From Alviniconcha marisindica (taxonomy: Eukaryota; Mollusca; Gastropoda; Provannidae): a stretch of DNA of 64,000 bases. Location: positions 1-64,000 of the forward strand of contig JABMCL010001366.1 in NCBI GenBank assembly GCA_018857735.1, written 5' to 3'. Positions within the stretch are counted from its first letter, which is position 1, and every line of letters begins with the position of its first letter. A model generated the notes under the pieces. That model made no database searches. It was not told where the DNA came from and saw nothing but the letters and a program-made list of their open reading frames with translations. The position numbers and the translations under genes are program-made. Shown one piece after another: positions 1-15,500 of the stretch.

Positions 1-12
1 CCCCCCCCCCCC

Positions 13-46
<34 letters not shown>
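1..46. repeat. Poly(C) run at left window edge
   Basis: A near-pure cytosine homopolymer (one T at position 13) begins the window. It is one of many long mono-G/C runs in this locus and may continue to the left. A collapsed or poorly resolved homopolymer is possible. Confidence 0.95.
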
Positions 47-402
47 ATGAAAATCACGGCTGGCACGGCGAAACTGTGTAGCACAGAGAATATCCGGCTG
101 CTAGGCAATGCCAGATCAGTTCGGCATTTTGTATAGTAGATTATACCGACACTTTATGTGACAAGCCGGGGTAAAAGCCTCCTTTTTTTTCGCCCTGCTT
201 TTTTTGTTTTTGTTTTGTTGGTACAACCCGCCCGTTTTTAATCGATTTTATTTTCTGTAGGCTGGCCGAGACTGCTGTCTCGGGTTCTCCATTAGTCACG
301 TGACTTTCTTGGAAGTGACGTCAGTCTGGGGAGTCAGTGCGTTTGCCATCTTAGATTGTTCATTCGGAATGTGTATACGTGTGCCGACAAAAAGCTCTAA
401 GC

Positions 403-648
403 ATGCCGGCCTACTGTGTTGCAGCAAACTGTAACAACTCACAAGCAACCCAAGCATAACTATGCACGAGTTCCCGCGGAATCGACCCGCTGTGAGACGA
501 AAATGGGTCAAATTTGTACAATTCAAACGGCGAGCTGGCTTTGACTGCTGCGCTTCATCAGTCACGCCCATTTATGTAGCGAGCACTTCGCTGAGTGCGA
601 TTTCGAAAACTTTATGGAATACCAAATGGGATTTGCTTCAAAGCGAAA
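403..648 (+). pseudogene. Frameshifted THAP-domain relic
   Basis: Three pieces in three different frames together read like a THAP (C2CH zinc-binding) domain. The first starts at ATG 403 and reads MPAYCVAANCNNS before a stop at 457-459. The second (from 462) contains HEFPRNRP and KWVKF. The third (from about 557) contains CSEHF followed by FENF and GFASKRNL. THAP domains have the order Met-Pro, C-x(2-4)-C, FP, W, C-x2-H, F, and this order is kept, but a stop and at least two frame changes break it. It could be a decayed host gene or the N-terminus of a THAP-bearing transposase. No downstream catalytic region is recognisable. Confidence 0.6.
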
Positions 649-661
649 TTTGTAGGGGTGT

Positions 662-722
662 CCACAGGGTAACCGACTTGGAAAAATTTCCAGTTCGAAT
701 CTCCAAGGATGAAGCTGACGCC
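662..722 (+). repeat. Inverted-repeat arm (left)
   Basis: This stretch of about 61 bp recurs at 1986-2047 in the opposite orientation with about one substitution and a 2-nt indel. It contains CAGTTCGAATCTCC, which resembles a tRNA-type B box. A diverged version also lies inside the two MITEs of the NACA introns (around 4909-4940 and 5887-5915), which points to a dispersed repeat family. Confidence 0.7.
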
Positions 723-1985
723 GGAGCAGCAAGCGCGGCACAGCATGATACCAAAAATTTGAGCGGTACACTGATACCCTGAAACAAGCCTAACAAGGCA
801 AAGACAAAAAGTCTAACACGAATGCCCACGGCTGCCTGTGGCAAAGAAAGAAAGAACAGACCACAAATGCCTGTGGCAAAGAAAGAAAGACCAAACCACA
901 AATGCTGGTGGCGGCAAACGAAAAATGGCTGCCCTAATCAGGCAAGCAAACAGCTGACACCAAATCGGAAAGAAACAAAACAGCTGAAACCACCTCAGAA
1001 CCCCACTGAAACGTACACACAAAACACCACCAAATCACAACAGTCTAATAGACTACTCTCTGCAACAAAGGAGTGGACGACTACAGTCAGATGAGCACAG
1101 AGCAAAAATAACTGTGCCCGAACGACAAAAACGCAGATGCCAAAACCAAACTAACCATAACTAACTCTAACCTAACCCCTCACTAACCCGGCTTACATCT
1201 AGAAAAACAAAGGCTGCAGACTGATAAAGCAAAACGCTAATCAGGACTACCGATGACAAAGCATCGGGATGTAAACAAATGCAGACGACAAGAGAAATGC
1301 AAAATGGCTGCCCTAATCAGGAAGCTAACAAGCGGGTACGAAATGGCCAATAAGCCAAAGATAAAAAGAAAGAACGCATGGTGAAAAAGAACAGGAAAAA
1401 CAGAGAAAAACAACAACACTTTCTGAAAAGAATGAGGAGGCAAGTAATGTCAGCGAGCTACGGGACAAAGGCTGGATACACGGTAATTCGTGTACACGAT
1501 ACAACCCCCTTAGCAGTGACAACAACGCGGCTGGGCAACAGACGCTCACGAACTACCCCACACAAAGAAAGAATGAGCGGTCTCGTTAACATCGAGACTA
1601 CCCCTTCACTCGTACATCGTAAATGAACGATATCTCAAGAAACAAAAGGGCAAGCGAAGAGAAAAAACAGTGAATGGCAAGACTGACCGGTAATTAGCCC
1701 AACCCCAAACCCTAACCCAGGGACTGAGGCCACGAAATCGCTAGTCTATTGAACTAGAACGAACAAAACCTTTTCATTTTTACATATGATGAAACAAACA
1801 AGGATAAATTGGGAAAATAAAATAAACACCCAATAAAAGGCAGGCTGTCCCTGATGAGGTCCAGCCTGTTGTGAAAGCTAAATAGTAAACAGAACGAAAA
1901 AGACTGAAACGCCGCCACGCACCTAACAAGGCTCGAAAGATGTAATAACAAGGACGAAATAAACAAAGGCCCAACTACTGACAAT
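723..1985. other. Non-coding stretch between inverted-repeat arms
   Basis: A-rich on the + strand, with small repeats such as the duplicated phrase ending GGCAAAGAAAGAAAGA near 840-890 and a repeated AAAATGGCTGCCCTAATCAG motif near 922 and 1301. No open frame has a recognisable domain. Confidence 0.5.
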
Positions 1986-2047
1986 GGCGTCGGAGCTTCA
2001 TCCTTGGAGATTCGAACTGGAATTTTTTCCAAGTCGGTTACCCTGTG
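1986..2047 (-). repeat. Inverted-repeat arm (right)
   Basis: Reverse-complement partner of the arm at 662-722. The two arms enclose about 1.26 kb with no recognisable coding sequence, though degenerate CTAAC-type motifs occur near 1147-1190 and 1700-1720. The pair could be the ends of an old composite element or two independent insertions. Confidence 0.7.
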
Positions 2048-2535
2048 GTTACTAGCCATTTTGCATCGAATCCCCAGAGTGACGTAGTGCGCATATGTGC
2101 ACATCAGTGACTTTCAGCGTCATGGCCGACGCTTTCGGTACGACAGAAAATGCCTGTTTTCGTGCATTTATAACCCTCAGATCACAATTTCACCTACATC
2201 ATTGTTCTCAGCGAACTTTAACGGAAATCGTGTCAAACTGAATCACCCAAACCCTGGACTTGTCCTTTAAACTGTATGAAACAAACCTCTGCTACCGTCG
2301 TTTGGTAGCGGGGCTGCTGACGTGTCGAGCAATCTCAGTCGATACCGTCATTTGCCTGAATCACATCAAAATGACAACAACAAAACTGAAGTGGGTTTTT
2401 CCCCCTACAGTTTCTACATTCTACATTAAAACGCCAGTGTGATTCAACATGGACACAACGCAGGCAAAAAACAACAACGAAAATAAATGACTGCCGGCTA
2501 AAGGGAAACCACCCATTCCCATTCTCTGATCTAGC

Positions 2536-2564
2536 CCGGAAGTGACCACAAAGGCTTCCTTTCC
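2536..2564 (+). promoter_or_regulatory. NACA: Probable NACA core promoter with ETS-like site and TOP-like start
   Basis: CCGGAAGTGACC at 2536-2547 matches an ETS/GABP-type site, common in housekeeping promoters. It is followed by a pyrimidine tract CTTCCTTTCC at 2555-2564, just before the first splice donor. A transcript starting in this tract would have a 5' TOP-like end, as expected for translation-machinery mRNAs. No TATA box is seen. The start site is inferred. Confidence 0.5.
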
Positions 2565-2592
2565 GACATTATCTTCGAAGACGAACAAACAT
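2555..2592 (+). other. NACA: NACA exon 1 (5' UTR, non-coding)
   Basis: The stretch after the pyrimidine tract ends at a good donor (CAT|GTGAGT, donor at 2593). The next exon starts one base before the initiator ATG at 4235, so exon 1 carries no codons. Its left edge depends on the unmapped transcription start. Confidence 0.6.
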
Positions 2593-4233
2593 GTGAGTAC
2601 AATATCGTGTTCATCCGAAGGTTTAGTAATAACATTTGTTAGTTTGGAAGCGCCAGAAAGCTACTTTGATTATACTGCCAACGTTTTATCATGCGAGGTT
2701 TAGGGTATGTTCTCCGAAACATGAAGATGACTGCTCGTACTAGAGTCGTAGTTGTACGTTAATGCTGTTGAATTGTGAAGTTGTCCAGTTCTACACAAAT
2801 TATTAGGACAGTAGGAACTTTTTATTTGTGTCAGATTGGACTAGAGGCGCTTATAGTTGTTTTCTTTAAAAGTCTTTCGTTTATGTTAGATTAGTTGGAA
2901 GTTGAACTTGCGACATTCGGGATCAGCTTTACCTTTTGGTAACCGGCCTATTGAGGATTGATTGTAATGCAGTGTACTTGTAACTAAGCACCGTTGTCCA
3001 GAATCTACCAATACGATGCCAGGCACACAACAAAACTAACTTGTGTGTGTGTGTGGGGAGGGGGGTGGTAATTGGAATTTGCTGAGTATAGTTTGCCAGC
3101 TCTTGAGAATACAGCACATACATGTGCCAATTGCTGTGAGTTGACAGTTCACACAATTAGGTTAGTGAATACTGATTACTGAATTAACTTTTATTAAGCA
3201 GAGCTCAAATTTAAGGGTATCACTGTGGGTTATATGTTACAATGGGGGGGCACAAACATTTCAAGATCTGGCAATCAAATTTGACCAGTTAATCACTTAA
3301 TGAATTATTATTATTAACCCACACAGTGGTCTCTGTGTGTGTGGACAAAGATTGAAACAGTGATAATGTGTTACTGTCTGTAATACTACTAAAAGTACTA
3401 CTGTACTACTACTACTTGTACTACTACTAGTATTGCAAAGTGCCCAGTGTTCATTTTAGGCAATTTTCAACTGATAATATTAAATTATTAGTATTACTAA
3501 TAGTAATTACTGTTAATTAGCCTCATTTTGTTTCCAGGCATTAAAAGAATTATACTTATACAGTAGTACTAGTAGTACTGTTAGTGTTACTGTTTTGCTG
3601 TGTTAGGCTTGAATTTTTAGTATTTACAGAGGGTAATGTTAATTCAGTAAGCCTACTAATTGTGCAAGATTAGAATATAAGTTATAACTTCTTCCTCTTT
3701 TTTTTTTTTTAAAGAAAAGAAGAATTCACTGTAAATGACAGGTTTTTGCTGAATGAATTGTGGATGATTCCCAAAGTTGTTTTTGAATAGCTTTCCAATT
3801 CCAGTGTCATTATTACTAGTTATGCCTTTATCATTATGACCTCTGGTTTTGACATTGTGATTGTGAATTGCACCATTCTGCTGCTTTGCGATTTGCTCTC
3901 TACAGGTAACAGGAATTCATACTTTTTCATAGTTGACAAAGTTGTAGATCAGTAGCTGGCCTGGGATAGATACAGCAGGGGGAATCACTTAATACTTAGT
4001 AGAAAGGAATTGGGTTTTACTTTTACTTTTAGCATACAAATCACAACAACAACAAAAATCTCCAGAAATGAAAGTTGCACTGTAAATCTTTTAATACATC
4101 AATCATTAGTTGTTAGACTTAGAGACTAAACTTTATCCTGTAATCTTTAACCTTGCATTATGTACTTGAATGCATGCTTACTGTTGTTAGAATATTAAGG
4201 GAAAAGTGGTCAAATAAATAGTCCTTGTTGCAG
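2593..4233 (+). other. NACA: NACA intron 1
   Basis: About 1.64 kb, A/T-rich, with simple tracts (TACTACTAC-like near 3390-3430, poly-T near 3700). It ends at the acceptor TTGCAG at 4228-4233. I see no gene or snoRNA-like element here, unlike introns 2-5. Confidence 0.6.
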
Positions 4234-4234
4234 C

Positions 4235-9110
<4,876 letters not shown>

Positions 9111-9125
<15 letters not shown>

Positions 9126-9290
9126 CCCTGGCCTCAGTCTGTGTGCTGTTTGTCCCTGTACTGTGTTGTCTGTTTCGCATTTAGTTGCCTCTACCTTGTG
9201 ATTAATACATTGAAAATTTCTACTTCTGTCTTCTAGCTTTGTGTGAGTGTGTGTGTGCATATGTGTGATTAAAAGAACTGGTACCCATCA
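9111..9290 (+). CDS. NACA: NACA exon 7 (last codons ELTM, stop, 3' UTR)
   Basis: GAG CTG ACG ATG TAA at 9111-9125 completes the family-typical ELTM C-terminus. The short 3' UTR contains ATTAAA at 9268-9273, a plausible poly(A) signal. A second candidate, AATAAA at 9667-9672, would give a longer form. The 3' end given here is approximate. Confidence 0.9.
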
Positions 9291-12200
9291 CAAACACGAT
9301 TGGCTTTAGATTTTATAAAGGTCAGGAAATAAGTGCAGGACTTCTATAATTACAAATGGTGAAAATGCTAATGGTGAAAATGCTATTTTTTGGACCGATC
9401 AAGACTGCACAATGCCAGATCTCAGAAATGAGTATGTTTAGCGTGGAAATGATCCATGCATGTCCTTGAGAATGCAACTGACATTTAAATCGTGAACAAT
9501 TTATTATTTGCAGTGGAAAAGCATGAATGCATTTTTATACCAAATTCAAACATAATAGGTTAAAAAGAATGCTATTATGACAAAACACATTTTTATGCAG
9601 TGGAACAAACCATCTTGTAGCCGTTTGAAGTCTATTCTGCATTCTTATTGTGATGGTCTGGTGAATAATAAAATCTGTGCACACTGAAATACAAAAACAC
9701 GCAAAATGTCTCCCATCAGCTTAAAGGGACTAGCCCTCTTGAAATGTGTTTATGCAGAACTCTTTGTGGTCATCATAGGGAACAATGGACACTTGGAAGA
9801 GATTAAATGAACATCTAAAATGAAGGATGTTTTGGTGCCCCATTAATAATTTTTTATCAGTATTTTGATGTTGTGAGTTATAATCAGTAGGATTGGATGT
9901 TCAAAACAACAACCGCCACAGCATAAATCTTACTGCAACACCAATGCTCCTTCGGTGAAGTGGACATGCACTGCTTGTGCTGAATTAAAGATGCCTGGCC
10001 TGACGTGTGCAACAGGTGATTTGCACAGCCAATCCTGCTAATGGTTGCTTGCAAATCTCATTCTGTTGGCAAAATGTGTTTGGAGGTTTCCTGTAAAACA
10101 TTAGAACTAGCCTTTTAAATGTGTGTTTTTCCCCGATATGCCTGCCTTTGTCCACTGGGTATAAGAAATGAAGTAAAAAGCGTAGAACTGTAAAATGCTC
10201 GCCGGGTTTTATTTTCAGTGCTATGGCCTATGTGGTGTTTGTTGGGCAACGTGAGCATGCAGATTGCATGCATGATACCAAAGGTGCAACATGGGCAAGC
10301 TAGGACACTAAAGTGTGCCGCAAGCCCTGGCATCTGTTGCTAACAAAACCAAGTTTAGAAATTATATAAAAGCAATCAAGCATTTTATAACGAAGTCCTT
10401 GATTTTTTTTCCTCATCTGCTGCCTTTTGGATAATCTTGAGTGGAGAAAGTTGGTTACTTCATGGAAATGACGTGCTGCTGTGACCATATCTAGTATGGC
10501 AGTATGCCCTACAGCACAACAGAAAGGTGAGACTTTCTATTGTGGCTTTCGATCAGATTAATGAACAATTTTTACAGCATGTCTGTGCACATGCTTGTCC
10601 TGATATAACCGTCCTGGTTGACTGGGCGTAAAACGTCAAGTTACTGTGCACATGCCACTGAGATATGTAACTGATATCATTTATAAAGCACCCATTTGCA
10701 CAAAGGATACCACTCTACAATAATTGCAAAAAACTCAGGTGCCACAGATGCATTGAGTCATGCACACAGTATTATGTAGCTCTTCAGTAAGCACCTGGTA
10801 TCAGTAGTTCTAACTATCAGTCACCCTGATATGTTTGCGGTTGACTGGACATTAAGCTGTCAAAAATAAATCGGCCCTCGGTGACCAACTGGATTGTTGA
10901 CTTGTGAAATGAAATCGTGGCATATGTGTATGCACACATAGGCCTACAGGCATGTTAAAAACCTACCAATAAAGTTGTAGCACAGAGAAATTGATCCCTT
11001 GCTGGAAAAAGAACCTAGCCAGGCCAGTGAAAAGACCACAAAAGTTACTGACTTGGATTATAACTGTATGAGGCACTTCTTTTTTACATGTGCATCCGGC
11101 GCACACACGCATGCATTATTATGTACATGACTACATCATTTTTGACTTCTGACGGACCAAGATGTGTGCTGGCATGCAGTCTGAAGACAATTGAGTCACA
11201 GCAAGCTTGGACTGACAGCTGAGCTTAGCCAATCAATTCCTTCATACAAACACGCCTTATGGACAAGCCTGCGGGTAATGTCAAAGCATGTGCCAGTGCT
11301 GTTTCCAAAACTTCACACTGATCAAGCGCCTTGGGGTCTGCCAGTGCACTGGTGGTTCAAAGCATGAGTACGAGCAGGTTACTATGTTTACACCACTTGT
11401 CTAAGTGGGTGGAGCTATATGGCTAAAAGAGAGGTCAACAGACTCGGACTGAGAAGACTTGGGGTGTACGCACATCTGCTGCCTATTCATAGTCCCAATT
11501 ATGTCAGTAGACCAGTTTGGTGAATCTGACACTAAGTTCTGTCTGCGAACCAGGCACTGAAATAAGTGGAAAAAGCTCATTTTTACAGATGCTACGTCTG
11601 TAAAAATAAAGCAGATTCCTAGAGCACCCATCTACCGCACAAGGTGGGAGCACTGGGCGCTTTACAATAACACTCACATGTGCATTTGTGCAGGTACACA
11701 TGCATGCACACACACACACACATCTTCGACAACAATCGTCGAAGTTTTAGTTTGTTGGTAATTTTTTAAGTTAATTTTTGGCTCAGCCTATTGTTTATGT
11801 AGATTACAAGGGAGGCAACCATTCCTGTCTAGGAAAAAAGTGATTGAGAAAGTTGCCTCTCTTGAAGTATTTACGTTTGTCGGCGTCACGTACGTGAACT
11901 GTCTACGGCATGTACTAATGTAGTTGGGGCAGAAATCAACGAAGTAACTTAAATTGCTGTTCAACCTCTTTTTTTCTCTCTCTTTCATTTTTGTGTGCAT
12001 ATTTTTCGATGGTCCTAGTGTCCTGTGGCTGTGCCGAGAGCTCCTTTAAGTCTCTAGTTCCGTTTACAGACAGCTAAATCGTTCACATTTAAGAAATAAA
12101 AGCGTCTAGACACGGGCAGAATATAATACTCTTCTCTTCAGGCCGGTCTTCTCAAAATTGAACAGACGACTCAAGGGAGATAATACTTCCTGCTAAGTGC
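9291..12200. other. Intergenic region between NACA and AGAP
   Basis: About 2.9 kb with no supported gene. It has AATAAA at 9667-9672, a (CA)n run near 11707-11721 and a segment around 11625-11680 (GAGCACCC...GGGCGCTTTACAAT) that looks like a dispersed repeat fragment. Confidence 0.5.
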
Positions 12201-12216
12201 GCATGTGTGAAATGAT

Positions 12217-12228
12217 TGCGCATGCGCA
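12217..12228 (+). promoter_or_regulatory. NRF1-type palindrome in AGAP promoter region
   Basis: TGCGCATGCGCA is a perfect palindrome matching the NRF1 consensus, 124 bp upstream of the AGAP start codon. A half-similar GTGCGCATGTG lies at about 12198. NRF1 sites are typical of TATA-less animal promoters. The transcription start is not known. Confidence 0.5.
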
Positions 12229-12335
12229 AAATAGCCTTTATCTGATGGCCATTTTGACGAATGTGATGAGAAATTCTATGTTGACTAAGTTCCGACAAAA
12301 AATAAGTCAATCATGATCAGTTTAGCGTTAAAAGG

Positions 12336-12395
12336 ATGACCGTCACAAATCATGAAAATGAATGTGCGGAGCCCGATGCAATCGTACTGGAGTAA
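12336..12395 (+). promoter_or_regulatory. Upstream ORF overlapping the AGAP start
   Basis: ATG at 12336 with A at -3 opens a 19-codon frame ending at TAA 12393-12395. It overlaps both candidate AGAP start codons (12352 and 12358) in another frame. If the mRNA includes it, it would be expected to reduce initiation at the main ORF. Another very short uORF starts at ATG 12313. Confidence 0.4.
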
Positions 12396-12532
12396 TTCCC
12401 TGGCAGTTCGTCAGGAAATCCAGCGATTCGAGAGCGTTCATCCTAGTATTTACGCTATTTATGACTTGATCGAGGCGATTCCAGACCCCTTGATTCAGCA
12501 GCAGATACGTGAACACGTTGTGTGTATTGAAG
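12352..12532 (+). CDS. AGAP1: AGAP exon 1 (coding part)
   Basis: ATG at 12352 follows an in-frame TGA at 12337-12339; a second in-frame ATG at 12358 is an equally possible start. Encodes [20 protein letters not shown] and IREHVVCIE; donor GAAG|GTGAGT, phase 1. Confidence 0.93.
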
Positions 12533-15500
12533 GTGAGTCACATTATTTGTCACACATTTCTGTCTTGATTTGTAATGCGGTAATATGTCTTCAGACCAAA
12601 TTGTGTCAAAGATCGAAAATCAGAAAGCTACTTGATCGGCATCGAGTTCTTTGGTGATGACCTGACAGACTGACTTCCGTTTGTCCGTGGCCTGCAGACT
12701 TCAGATATTTGCGCATACGTAAACCACCGTGCTTTATAAACGTAATTTATGTAAGTGTTTCTTTTTCTCTACTGTTAGCCTTGTAACTAGAATAGTACTC
12801 ACAGCAAAGTAATGGATCAGATGTCGTATAGCTTTCCGGTCGCTGGCAGCATGCTGTTTTTGGATGTGTGTCAAATCTCATTAGGGACCCCTCCCACTTC
12901 AAACCAGTACAGTACCTGGCTGTCTGGAATCAAGAGACTGTCGGTGAATAGAGACTTTTTCCAGCTGCGTTTGGTATTGTTGTTTTTCAGGAGGTAGTTC
13001 TGCCAAAATAAACCTAATAATATTTGGAGGGAGAACAAGAATAGAACATCGTTGTCTAGACTGCGAACATTACATCAGTACATGGCACCAAGAGCAGTTC
13101 CGTGTTCGTTGGCGTCCGCGGCCAGTGCAGTACATTATCTATCTATCTATTATATATATATATATATACACTCTTCCAGAGTATGTTGTACAAAATAATA
13201 TTTGTCCTTAAAAGAATATTGCAGAAATGCCAGAATGCTACACCTGACAGCAACAACAGTAAATGAAATACTGAATTTTATGCTTGTACATGTAGTTGTA
13301 CAGTTGTAGTAGAAATTTTAGTTTTTTTTAGGAGATGCATCACTTTTGTTTTGGTGAGGATAAAATTGTTTTACCCATGTCACATTGTTACCTGACCACA
13401 TGTGCATGTATATATATGTTTGATACAAATTCATATGTGTCAGATTCTCAGAGCTGTCATATTTTGTACTGTTGTGAATAAAATGGGATTGGGAATGGAA
13501 AATGTCAGTTAAATTTTTAATGCTGCAAAAAGTTTTTGTGGATTTTTTTGTTTCAATTTGGCTTTAGCAAGTCAGGAGGAAGTAACCTCAGATTTTTAAG
13601 ACATTCTTAAAAATTGGTGAAAAATAAAAGCAGAAAAAAAAGTAACCCCCAAAAAATAAGTCTTTTTTATATACATTTCAGGTCTGAAAAAGATAACTTG
13701 ATGAAAAAGACATTTAAAGACGGACACCTGAATCTGTCGATGCAACACAGGACACAATGTTTTTTTGTTTAATCCAATTTAATGATTGCTATCAATCTGT
13801 GGGAAAAAAAACATCCATCGTTTATGAAAGACAGAAAAATTTAAAATTGACTAATTCACTTTTTTTTTATATTAAAAATCAAAACAATATGTCCTGGTTC
13901 ATCCGACATACTGCCACCTTAATTTTTTTAAAAAAATGAACCAACCTAAATCAAAAATGGATGTTTTATTAGAATTTATGAAGCATAGTTGTTTCCATAC
14001 TGCGATGAAATAAGGTCATCAACGACATTTTTTTACATTTTATCTGCGGATTAACGTTTATTGGTGGACATAACTTTTTCCATGTTTACAATACACAGCT
14101 TATAAATAACAGGCTGTTTTCCCCTAACGCAACAAAATGTTCCCACTTTTTAGTAGGGGTTTTTTAATGACTGCAGCACAAAACAATTGCTTGTATGTTG
14201 AAATTTTGTCAAACCCCCTTTTTACATTTTATCTGTGGATGAAACACTCTATGGTAGACACAACACTTCCTTACCTTAAAACATATGCACAGCTAAAAAA
14301 ATCATTTATTTTCCCTACATCGACCATTGCTGAAAATATTGAAAAAGGGCCCGAAACCTTTTTTAAAAGTAATGCCTGTCGGATGCCTCGCATATCAGGG
14401 GACACAATGGAATATTAAACGGCAGTCAGTATGTGACTTAGAAAAAGTACACCAAGTTGTCATTATTATTTTTTCTTGACAAAACGAAAACATGTGAATT
14501 ACAATTACATTTCCCCTATACCCATTGTTAACAGCAGAAAAATTCCATTATAAAGCATTGTTTTGGGCATTCAATCCACTACCTGGAATAAAAACTGTAA
14601 CACATTGTAAAAACCAAAACATAATGCAAAATTTGGGAACTAAAAACTTGGTTTTTCCCCATTTACCCTATTTTTTTCCCCCATCCTAAAAAATTTAAAA
14701 ATTTTGTTTTCAGTGAGTTGGCACTTCAGCATTGGGACATATCTTTATTTCCTGCTGTCCTAAGTACTGCGTGCTTCCCAGGAAAATCTGGCTTCATGCT
14801 CCACTAATTTTTCCCTGCGTGTCATGAAAAACACTTGCTCTTCCCTTTTGGAGCATCAACCTCTTTACCCTAAAAGGCATGTGTACAAAATAAGGAAATA
14901 TAACAACTGTTTTTGAATTTTTAATTTATAGGTATGCAACTCTGGAGACCTACTGATATAAGATATTTGGGGACCGCAGTGTGGTTTTTTTGACTTTCCC
15001 CTGAATATATTATATATTATTATATATAAATTTTAAAATAATATATATATATATATTACAGTACATATAGTTAGGAAATTGTTAATAAATAAATTAAAAA
15101 AAAGTTGTGCAAAAAAAAGAGGCAGGGGTACTAGAAAAAAAAGTTGACGGATGTGAGTGAGTAATGCTTTTTTTTGAATGAACACTGTAAAAGTCTCCAC
15201 CAAGAAGGGAGAAGGCAGGCTCCCCTTTTTTCCCTGAAATTATTTTCATTTGGATTTGTGAAAAGATTTTGAACATTACACATTACAAAAAGCCCCATCA
15301 CTGTGCGCTAATCATGAGTAAAGGGGAAAACCCAACTATCTTAAAAAATTTGGATCCACATGAGTATTACCAAGAAAAATGTTGTTGTTCTGTGTCAACA
15401 GAACAGCATGCTATGCAATTTTTTGCAAACATAACGTTCAACATACCCCCAACTTGAACTTTTTTTAAATAATAAAAAGCCACATTTTAAAACAAAAAAA

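Noticed and set aside
1141..1720. Telomere-like CTAACC/CCCTAA motifs
   Set aside because: Only a few irregular units amid other sequence; not a telomeric array.
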